A stretch of DNA of 15,327 nucleotides, from positions 1 through 15,327 of the forward strand of contig JALZUH010000118.1 in NCBI GenBank assembly GCA_023301645.1. The letters are read 5' to 3'. Source of the DNA: Akkermansiaceae bacterium. Lineage in GTDB: Bacteria; Verrucomicrobiota; Verrucomicrobiia; Verrucomicrobiales; Akkermansiaceae. Each line of letters begins with the position of its first letter. Within the stretch, counting starts at the first letter, position 1. Positions 1 to 5,891 of the stretch are shown piece after piece. A model generated the notes under the pieces. The model saw nothing but the letters and a program-made list of their open reading frames with translations, ran no database searches and had not been told where the DNA came from. The position numbers and the translations under genes were made by a program.

Positions 1-1
1 G

Positions 2-352
2 GTAGTTGTTCAAGAGTTGTATCACTGGGGTAATTATGAGGCTTTTGGAAGCTTTATTAAGGAGAAGCATGTCAGGGTAAGAAACAATGCTGAAGCTGAC
101 GAACTCTGGATAGCGTTTTGTGAAATCCATCAGCGTCATTGGAAATCAAACCCTCACAAACAACAGGGGGAAAATTTATGGCACCTTGGTATTTCGAGCT
201 ATAACCAGACAGTTTCTACTGATGAAGCAACTAAAACAGAAGTGACACGAACGCATTACAAAAAATTAACCACGAAACCAAAATCTGGATTCATCGTTTC
301 TTGGGAGAGTTCAGTCGAAACGTCCGACCAGCGTATTACGCCTACAAAATGA
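2..352 (+). CDS. Partial hypothetical protein, probable integron cassette cargo
   Basis: The reading frame is open from base 2 to a TGA at 350-352. The only candidate start in the window is a TTG at 17 and there is no internal methionine, so the true start probably lies left of the window and the gene is truncated here. I do not recognise the product. It is hydrophilic, rich in Lys, His, Trp and Thr, with no signal peptide or membrane segment, and carries a Trp/His-rich stretch (HQRHWKSNP) near its middle. Composition is more AT-rich than its neighbours: I count 22 G/C of 60 in 241-300 against 34 of 60 in 901-960. The stop codon touches an attC-like site in the expected cassette orientation, which is the main reason to regard it as a mobile cassette gene. 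Function unknown; existence as a coding frame fairly likely. Confidence 0.6.
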   Translation, partial: VVVQELYHWGNYEAFGSFIKEKHVRVRNNAEADELWIAFCEIHQRHWKSNPHKQQGENLWHLGISSYNQTVSTDEATKTEVTRTHYKKLTTKPKSGFIVSWESSVETSDQRITPTK

Positions 353-353
353 T

Positions 354-455
354 GCCGAACAAAACGCTGGAGATCGACGCCCCTCGCTCTGGGAGTTTGT
401 TTTTGAATTCACGGTTTTATGTTCGCTCAGTCGCGCCTCAGCTCAGACGTTTGGC
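354..455 (+). repeat. attC-like integron recombination site
   Basis: The outer boxes are GCCGAAC (354-360, R''-like) and GTTTGGC (449-455, R'-like), complementary apart from one G-T wobble. Inside them lie CGCTGGAG (365-372) and CTCAGCTCAGACG (437-449), which pair imperfectly as the L''/L' boxes of attC sites do, followed by a further partly paired GAC-GCC / GGCGC stretch and an unpaired T-rich centre. The length of 102 bp is normal for attC. The site begins two bases after the stop of the preceding ORF, as in integron cassettes. Reading it as protein from the ATG at 352 gives MPNKTLEID, the kind of spurious peptide such sites generate. The boxes differ from the strict RYYYAAC/GTTRRRY consensus at one position. 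In an integron, recombination would occur between 449 and 450. Confidence 0.75.
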
Positions 456-470
456 TAAAATCTGCCCTCC

Positions 471-1064
471 TTAATCCCCACGAACTGTTTCTAAAATTTC
501 CTGATGCACGGCTTCAATACTCTGGTTGGCATTGATGACGTGGGCGAAGGGTTCGTCTTGGACGGATAGGAACATGTCGCGGCAGTATTGGAGTGACTGG
601 CGTTGTTCGAATTCATTGGCTTCGCCGTCTCTGGCTCCGACGCGCTCGAGGGCTGTGTCTACGTCTAGGTCGAGGATGAGTAGGATGTGGGGCTTGGGGG
701 CGAAGGCTTCGTTGTCCTTACGGATGCTCTGTGGGTCTATGCCACGGGCTCCTTGGTAGGCCATGGTGGAGAAGTAGTAGCGGTCGAGGACGATGATGTT
801 ACCATTCTGCACGGTGGGGTTGATGAGCTCGGTGACATGCTGCTTTCTGTCTTTGATGAAGCATGCGAGTTCTTCTTCGATGGAGAGCCTGCCAGTGGTG
901 GCACTTTCTCTGACTTTCTTACCCCATGGGCCATTGGTGGGCTCGAAGCTCTGGGTGACGTCATGTCCTTGCGCGCGCAGTGCTTCGGCGAGCATGGTGA
1001 CTTGGGTGGATTTACCAGTGCCGTCGATGCCTTCGATGACGATGAGTTTGCCTGAGGAGGTCAT
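471..1064 (-). CDS. tmk: Thymidylate kinase (dTMP kinase)
   Basis: Phosphorylates dTMP to dTDP with ATP in the cytoplasm, a required step in dTTP synthesis. The 197-residue product has the P-loop EGIDGTGKST at residues 11-20, the family's DRY signature at 94-96 (LDRYYFSTMAYQGARG), and a probable LID segment near 140-153 (RVGARDGEANEFE). The start at 1064 is chosen because it places the P-loop at the usual distance from the N-terminus; the frame stays open to 1130, but that extension only overlaps moeB. The ATG lies 4 nt after the moeB stop, so the two genes are probably co-transcribed and coupled. Oddity: where typical bacterial enzymes have a DREPGGT-like loop this one has FEPTNGPWG (40-48), so it belongs to a divergent branch and dTMP specificity is inferred. 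Downstream, only 15 bp separate it from an attC-like site. Confidence 0.85.
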   Translation of the reverse strand: MTSSGKLIVIEGIDGTGKSTQVTMLAEALRAQGHDVTQSFEPTNGPWGKKVRESATTGRLSIEEELACFIKDRKQHVTELINPTVQNGNIIVLDRYYFSTMAYQGARGIDPQSIRKDNEAFAPKPHILLILDLDVDTALERVGARDGEANEFEQRQSLQYCRDMFLSVQDEPFAHVINANQSIEAVHQEILETVRGD

Positions 1065-1068
1065 TGGT

Positions 1069-2184
1069 TTAGAGTTTTTGCCAAGCTTCCATGCCTCCAA
1101 TGACGTTGTATACATTGGTGAAGCCTTCATTGATGAGGAATTCTACGGCGTGGGCACTGCGGCCGCCGACTTTACAGTGGATGATGATCTCGTGGTCTTT
1201 GCCGAGTTCAGTTAGCTCAGGGATGATAGAGGGGAAGGTGTTGAGTGGCACGAGTTTTGCCTGCGGGAGATTGACGATGTCGTGTTCCCATTGCTCACGG
1301 ACGTCGATAATGATGCCTGTGAGGCCTTGGTCTATTTTTGCTTTGAGCTCTGCTACGGATAGTTCGTTGGGGCCAGAGGGGGCTTGGCAAATGTCATTAT
1401 GATTCATGATGGGCTGGAGTGTTGTGATGGTTGGGTTACTGCCGCAGAGTGGGCATTGAGGGTCTTTGCGTAGTTTGAACTCTCTGAAGGCGGTCTGGAG
1501 GGCGTCGTAGTGGACGAGTCGTCCCATGGGTGGCTCGCCAATGCCGAGGATGACCTTGATGGCTTCCATCGCCTGTAGGCTGCCGATGACACCGGGGAGC
1601 ACGCCTAATACGCCTGCTTCAGCGCAGCTGGGGACGGTGCCTGCTGCGGGTGGGTCTGGTAGCATGCAGCGGTAGCATGGGCCTCCTAGATGGGGGGCGA
1701 AGACACTGAGCTGGCCTTCGAACTGGAAGATGGAGGCGTAGATGTTGGGCTTCTTGAGGAAGAAGGCGACGTCATTGCTGAGGTAGCGAGTGGGGAAATT
1801 ATCAGTGCCGTCGATGATGACGTCGTAGTTTTTGGCGATTTCTAGGGCGTTTTCGGCGGTGAAGCGGCAGGGGTGCTTTTCGATTTGGACGTGGGGATTG
1901 ACATCCTTGAGTCGGGCTTCTGCGCTTTCGAGCTTGGTGCTTCCTAGTGAGGATTCTCCGTGCAGGATCTGTCGCTGGAGATTGGAGCGCTCGACGACGT
2001 CGGGGTCGACGATGCCGATACGGCCGATGCCTGCGGCGGCGAGATAGAGCATGGAGGGGGAGCCTAGTCCACCAGCACCGATGCAGAGCACGGAGCTTGC
2101 CTTGAGCTTCTGCTGTCCTTCGATGCCGACTTGTGAGAGGGTGAAGTGACGTGCGTAGCGTTGTTTTTCTTCTGGGCTTAGCAT
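1069..2184 (-). CDS. moeB: MoeB/ThiF-type adenylyltransferase with C-terminal rhodanese domain
   Basis: Activates a ubiquitin-like sulfur-carrier protein (MoaD, ThiS or similar) by C-terminal adenylylation; the rhodanese domain can supply sulfur to form the thiocarboxylate. The 371-residue protein has an N-terminal E1-like domain with the nucleotide loop GAGGLGS (36-42), the R-rich NLQRQ element (68-72), the DGTDNF motif (125-130), zinc ligands C170/C173 and C244/C247, and the candidate catalytic C187 in PSCAEAG. A rhodanese domain follows from about 272 to 371 with active-site C337 in HCKVGGRS. This layout is that of MoeZ/MoeBR/Uba4 proteins rather than short E. coli MoeB. It lies 39 bp after the TPR gene and 4 bp before tmk. 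No molybdopterin or thiamine genes are in the window, so the partner carrier cannot be named. Confidence 0.9.
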   Translation of the reverse strand: MLSPEEKQRYARHFTLSQVGIEGQQKLKASSVLCIGAGGLGSPSMLYLAAAGIGRIGIVDPDVVERSNLQRQILHGESSLGSTKLESAEARLKDVNPHVQIEKHPCRFTAENALEIAKNYDVIIDGTDNFPTRYLSNDVAFFLKKPNIYASIFQFEGQLSVFAPHLGGPCYRCMLPDPPAAGTVPSCAEAGVLGVLPGVIGSLQAMEAIKVILGIGEPPMGRLVHYDALQTAFREFKLRKDPQCPLCGSNPTITTLQPIMNHNDICQAPSGPNELSVAELKAKIDQGLTGIIIDVREQWEHDIVNLPQAKLVPLNTFPSIIPELTELGKDHEIIIHCKVGGRSAHAVEFLINEGFTNVYNVIGGMEAWQKL

Positions 2185-2223
2185 GGCTGAGTTGATGGGA
2201 GAGTGTGGCGTGGAGTGGTGGAC

Positions 2224-4458
2224 TTACTCTTGTGTTCCCTCTGGTTGCTCTTGTTTGAGGGCTTTGATCGAGCGTTCTAGCTCGAAGTTGGGCTCTTTAC
2301 CATGCTTGATGGCTTCTTGGTAGTGGTGGAGAGCTTGGTATTTGTTTTCCTTCTGGTAGTAGAGGGCAGCTAGATTGTGGTAGGCGTCGGCATAGGTGGG
2401 GGCTATTTGGACTGCGATTTTGAAGCTTTCCTCGGATTGCTCGAAGCGCTTCTCTTCACCAGCGATACATCCCAGATAGAGGTGGGCTTTTTCATTGGTG
2501 GGCCTGAGGTCGATTGATTTTTCAAATGCCTTGCGCGCATTATCAAGGTCGCGCTGCTTGTAGTGGGTGACTCCGAGCATGTAATGGGCGTAGTAGCTAC
2601 TGTCATTCATGGTGATGGCTTCATTGAAGAGCTCAGTAGCGGCAGGGAAGTCTGCGGTCTTGAGGGCGATGACTCCTCGGGTGCAGAGTATTTGGACATT
2701 ACCGGGGGATCTTTCGTCGAGGTCTTGGAGGATTTGATTGGCTGCGAGGTAGCTTCCTTTTTCAAACATGCGAACGACAGTGGACATGCCGTATTTGAGC
2801 TCGTCTTTGAGTGCCTTTCCCGAGGCTAGGGCTCGCTGCATGGATACCCGTTGGGGGTTTTGGAACTCTTGGTCGGGGAGGCGATTGGCTATGAGCTGCT
2901 GCTCTTCGTCACTGAGCTCTATTTCGGCGGTGAGGATGTTTTCAAAGGCGGTGTCCATGCCGTCGATGGGGGTGTTGGCATTTTGGTAGGTTTCTCTGAG
3001 GATTTCGTAGGACTTAGTGCGCCTTTTCTGCGTGGTGAGGAGGCGGTTGATGGTGCCTTTGAGGAGTGCTACTTCCTCTTGGTTGACGGTGCCGCCTGGC
3101 TGTGATTCTGCACGTGTGAGTTCTTGGTTGGCGGTGGTGAGCTCTTCAGTGAGGGCGATGTTTCTTTGCTCGGCTTTGATGTATTGGTCCCTGTATTTAA
3201 TCGCGCGATTTTTGGCGAGGGTGAATTTATTTTGGGCTTCGGCGAGGAGTGCCTTGGTGCTGTCGTGATTGGTTTCTAAAAATTGCAGGAGGTCGCGTGA
3301 TTGCTTCAGCTCAGTGCCAAGTCGCATGTTCTCTGCGATGAGCTTTCGGGTTCCTTCGAGTCCTTTCTGGTCGAGTATCTCGTGGAGTGAGTCGCGCTCT
3401 AGGCGTAGGGAGTCGCGTTCTTTGGTGAGCTCGGTGATGACGGTTTGGGCTTGTTCTAGCTGGTGGGTGAGCTGTCTGGACTGGGCTCGTGAGGCGCCGA
3501 GTTCTTTATTGGCCTTTGTGAGGATGACATTGAGCTCTTTCATGTCTTCACGCAGACTGGCAATGACCTTGTTATTGAGGTCTTGCTGCTGGTTCATGTC
3601 TCTGGTGAGCTTCGCTATTTGGTTTTGGGCGCGCTGGGCTTCGGCTTCTTTCTTATTAGCTCGGTTATTGGCCAGGGTGAGCTTTTGTAATGACTCTTTG
3701 AGGGCACTGGCTACGATGTCGATTTCCTTGGCTCGGGCGATGCTTTCCTGCTGGATTCGGTCGATGTCAGTCTGCATCGGAGCACGGGCGAGGATGTCGC
3801 GCAGGTTCTTGATTTCCTTGTCTTTATGGGTGATGCTCTGGGCGAGTCGGGCACGCGCTGCTGGGTCTAGGCTGGTGGCTGATTGGTTCTCGTCTAGCTG
3901 TTTCTTGAGCTTGGCATTTTCAGCTGCGAGCATTTTGATACGAGCGCCTTCTATGCTGTTGTAGCTGCCCTTGGGCTCTTGGCTGATTTTCTGGAAGAGT
4001 TTTTGGGTTTCTCCGCCTCCGATGCCTTCGACGAGGTGTTCAGTTTGCTTCTTCTTGAGTGTGAGCTGTTCGAGGGCTTTGGGCTTGGTAGCTGCGAGTG
4101 CTTCTTTGGTGCTTTTGATTCGCTGCTCGAGAATGTGAGGCTTCCAGTCTGGGTGAGACTGCTTGATGGTGTCGAAGTAGGTGGCTGCTTGGCTGTATTT
4201 CTCCCATGCTTGGTCGTGCTGGCCTTGGTCTTCGAGTTTTTGTCCGCTTTGGACAGCCTTCCAGCCTTGGTAGAAGATGTCTGAGGGGTCGATGGCACGA
4301 CCGTCTAGCGTGCTGATGTCAGCCACACCAGCAAAGTCGCCAGCAGAGTCACCAGAGCCAGCTGCATCTTGCCCAGCAAGGTTCTCAACAGCATAGGGGC
4401 TGGAGAAGCAGATGGCTGAGAGTATCAGTGCTGGTAGATGTCTGGATGTGGCGTTCAT
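2224..4458 (-). CDS. Exported coiled-coil protein with C-terminal TPR repeats
   Basis: The 744-residue product begins with a probable Sec signal peptide (hydrophobic stretch about residues 8-22, LPALILSAICFSSPYA), so it likely acts in the periplasm or envelope. An N-terminal helical region of about 60-120 has a tetratricopeptide-like look (YFDTIKQSHPDW). A long Glu/Lys/Gln/Leu-rich region from roughly 170 to 490 is a predicted coiled coil. At least four TPR units occupy about 584-720 (for example AHYMLGVTHYKQRDLDNARKAF from 624, written here in part as YKQRDLDNARKAF). There is no enzymatic motif. A scaffold or assembly role is inferred from the architecture only. It sits between the phosphatase gene (102 bp upstream) and moeB in the same leftward run. 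The internal direct-frame ORFs on the opposite strand are composition shadows. Start ATG at 4458 is the first that gives a signal peptide. Confidence 0.85.
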   Translation of the reverse strand: MNATSRHLPALILSAICFSSPYAVENLAGQDAAGSGDSAGDFAGVADISTLDGRAIDPSDIFYQGWKAVQSGQKLEDQGQHDQAWEKYSQAATYFDTIKQSHPDWKPHILEQRIKSTKEALAATKPKALEQLTLKKKQTEHLVEGIGGGETQKLFQKISQEPKGSYNSIEGARIKMLAAENAKLKKQLDENQSATSLDPAARARLAQSITHKDKEIKNLRDILARAPMQTDIDRIQQESIARAKEIDIVASALKESLQKLTLANNRANKKEAEAQRAQNQIAKLTRDMNQQQDLNNKVIASLREDMKELNVILTKANKELGASRAQSRQLTHQLEQAQTVITELTKERDSLRLERDSLHEILDQKGLEGTRKLIAENMRLGTELKQSRDLLQFLETNHDSTKALLAEAQNKFTLAKNRAIKYRDQYIKAEQRNIALTEELTTANQELTRAESQPGGTVNQEEVALLKGTINRLLTTQKRRTKSYEILRETYQNANTPIDGMDTAFENILTAEIELSDEEQQLIANRLPDQEFQNPQRVSMQRALASGKALKDELKYGMSTVVRMFEKGSYLAANQILQDLDERSPGNVQILCTRGVIALKTADFPAATELFNEAITMNDSSYYAHYMLGVTHYKQRDLDNARKAFEKSIDLRPTNEKAHLYLGCIAGEEKRFEQSEESFKIAVQIAPTYADAYHNLAALYYQKENKYQALHHYQEAIKHGKEPNFELERSIKALKQEQPEGTQE

Positions 4459-4465
4459 CGTGTAT

Positions 4466-4496
4466 CATGAACCTATATCAATGAAAAGGCAGCATG
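4466..4496 (-). promoter_or_regulatory. Possible promoter for the coiled-coil/TPR gene
   Basis: On the minus strand a TTGCAT hexamer (4496 to 4491) is followed 16 bp later by TATAGG (4474 to 4469), just upstream of the ATG at 4458. Both hexamers match the sigma70 consensus only partly, and the implied leader would be very short. The 101-bp gap after the serB-like gene also contains a small imperfect hairpin (TGCCT at 4509-4513 with AGGCA at 4528-4532) without a T-tract. An internal promoter here is possible but weakly supported. Confidence 0.2.
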
Positions 4497-4559
4497 CAAA
4501 TGGAAAGTTGCCTCTCACAATTCTCTCAGGCACCTGTAGATTAATAACTTAGCGGGCTG

Positions 4560-5195
4560 TTATGAAATGAGAGCAGGGATGCTGTCGAGTGAGTGGACGA
4601 AGTGTTTCGCCTCAGCGACGACGCGCTCGCGCTCTGCATATCGGCCAAAGCCAATAAAGGTGTCTACGACGGCTTGTGTCTCTAGGTCAGAGATACCGTC
4701 GCCGACCATGACTGTTTGGCTGGCTTGGTATTGTTCCTTGAGCTGAAGGACGATTTCAGGTTTGCCACCATTACGTGTGGGTGGGGCGTCTTGGTCATAT
4801 CCAGCATAGCTGCCGTCGTCGTTGAACTTCAGGGGCACTGCTTCAATTCGCTCTATGCCGAGGTGCTCGGCTAGTGGCTCGATGACTTGTGTGAAGCCAC
4901 CTGAGATGATGACAATCTGCCAGCCCTCAGAGCGGAGTTTTTCCATGGTGGCTAGAGCAGTAGGCTCGATGTTCTCGATGTAGAGCTCACCGACGCTTTT
5001 TGCGGTGGCGAGGTCTGGCTGGATGATGTCGAGTCTGCGCTCGAAGATCTCATCAATAGGCACTTCACCATTCATGGCGGCATTAGTGAGGTCTTCTACT
5101 TGGGTGAAGATAGCAGAGCCTTTGTCTCGTGCTAGCTCGTCGATGCCTTCGATGGAGGAGAGTGTGGAGTCACAGTCGAAAATAATGAGTTTCAT
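4560..5195 (-). CDS. serB: Phosphoserine phosphatase, HAD superfamily
   Basis: Predicted to hydrolyse O-phosphoserine to serine, the last step of the phosphorylated serine pathway, in the cytoplasm. The 211-residue protein shows all four HAD motifs: DCDST at 7-11 with nucleophile D7 and acid/base D9, SGG at 98-100, K145 in GGKPEIV, and GDGISD at 165-170 with metal ligands D166 and D170. The EGIDELA segment (16-22) right after motif I is typical of SerB proteins and forms part of the substrate cap. There is no N-terminal ACT domain, so it is the short form. It lies 62 bp downstream of hisI on the same strand, so an amino-acid biosynthesis pairing is plausible. A related HAD phosphatase acting on another phosphate monoester cannot be ruled out from sequence alone. 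Confidence 0.82.
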   Translation of the reverse strand: MKLIIFDCDSTLSSIEGIDELARDKGSAIFTQVEDLTNAAMNGEVPIDEIFERRLDIIQPDLATAKSVGELYIENIEPTALATMEKLRSEGWQIVIISGGFTQVIEPLAEHLGIERIEAVPLKFNDDGSYAGYDQDAPPTRNGGKPEIVLQLKEQYQASQTVMVGDGISDLETQAVVDTFIGFGRYAERERVVAEAKHFVHSLDSIPALIS

Positions 5196-5257
5196 AAGAT
5201 CAGTGGTATGAAGTAGTAGAGTAATATGTGGTGGCAGATGTTGGCGCAGAAGGGGGG

Positions 5258-5719
5258 TTACTTCTTACCGTAGACGGCATCTGGGTCAAAGGTGCGCTCG
5301 CTTTCTTTAAAGACAAGGGCTGCTGGTTTTTTCTCCTTTGATACATCTACAGCGCGGTAGAAGCATGAGTTACGCCCAGTGTGGCAGGCACCTGCGCCAA
5401 TTTGCTCGACGTAGATGATGAGTGCGTCTTGGTCACAGTCTGTGAGGATTTCTTTAACGATCTGGACGTGGCCAGAAGTGGCTCCTTTGTGCCAGATTTC
5501 CTGACGGCTACGTGAGTAGTAGACGACTTCACCTAGTTCAAGGGTCATGCGTAGGGATTGAGCATTCATGTAGGCGAGCATGAGGGGCTCCTTGGTGGTC
5601 GCATCCATGGCAACGGCAGGGATCAGCCCGTCGGCGTCGAATTTAGGTGCTAGAATGGGCTTTTCCTCAATGGACTTCTTGTCTTCACGAGCTCCGAAGG
5701 TGATGTCGTCGTTGTTCAT
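5258..5719 (-). CDS. hisI: Phosphoribosyl-AMP cyclohydrolase
   Basis: Opens the purine ring of phosphoribosyl-AMP in the third step of histidine synthesis. The 153-residue protein carries the full HisI signature: AVAMDATTKEPLMLAYMN (35-52), YYSRSRQEIWHKGATSGHVQ (67-86, cited in part), the metal-binding Asp set D94/D96/D98 in TDCDQDAL, and zinc cysteines C95, C112 and C119 in GACHTGRNSCFYR. There is no HisE (pyrophosphohydrolase) domain, so it is monofunctional, with an N-terminal extension of about 25 residues and a C-terminal tail of about 30. It is the first gene of the leftward run and is divergent from prc across a 172-bp gap. The ATG at 5719 has no clear Shine-Dalgarno sequence. No other his genes are visible here. 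Confidence 0.93.
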   Translation of the reverse strand: MNNDDITFGAREDKKSIEEKPILAPKFDADGLIPAVAMDATTKEPLMLAYMNAQSLRMTLELGEVVYYSRSRQEIWHKGATSGHVQIVKEILTDCDQDALIIYVEQIGAGACHTGRNSCFYRAVDVSKEKKPAALVFKESERTFDPDAVYGKK

Positions 5720-5891
5720 AGGGTTGGGTTTATCATTTTAACGGCCGCTGTCGAGTCTCGGTAGATAGGTTTTTTCAGTGAGTTCTAAAAAACGTGTTAA
5801 AGGGGTAGACAAATGAGGGATTAGGGGTGAGTGTTTTAGTGTATTAAATAAGTCATTGTCTGATTGATTTATCATTATTTAAATTTTCACT
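5720..5891. promoter_or_regulatory. Divergent hisI/prc intergenic region, probable promoters
   Basis: This 172-bp AT-rich gap must contain the start signals for both hisI (left) and prc (right). Two identical outward-facing TTGTCT hexamers are visible, one on the minus strand (5812 to 5807) and one on the plus strand (5856-5861). The minus copy is followed at 17 bp by a weak TTTAGA; nearer hisI there is a better -10 candidate TAAAAT (minus strand, about 5740-5735). The plus copy has only an AT-rich TTTAAA-like -10, very close to the prc ATG. Positions of the actual start sites are not established. Confidence 0.3.

Noticed and set aside
352..480. Short ORF beginning MPNKTLEID at 352
   Set aside because: It is the translation of the attC-like palindrome itself; such peptides are known artefacts of attC sites.
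1065..1130. N-terminal extension of tmk to 1130
   Set aside because: It overlaps the conserved rhodanese C-terminus of moeB, and the ATG at 1064 gives the standard Tmk N-terminus.
3269..3964. 231-codon ORF on the plus strand inside the coiled-coil/TPR gene
   Set aside because: Ser/Arg-rich antisense product of a Glu/Lys/Leu-rich coiled-coil gene; no motif or start signal.
4500..4535. CTCTCAGG-containing stretch resembling part of a glycine riboswitch
   Set aside because: The other conserved glycine-aptamer elements are absent and the gene downstream is not a glycine gene; only a 5-bp stem is present.
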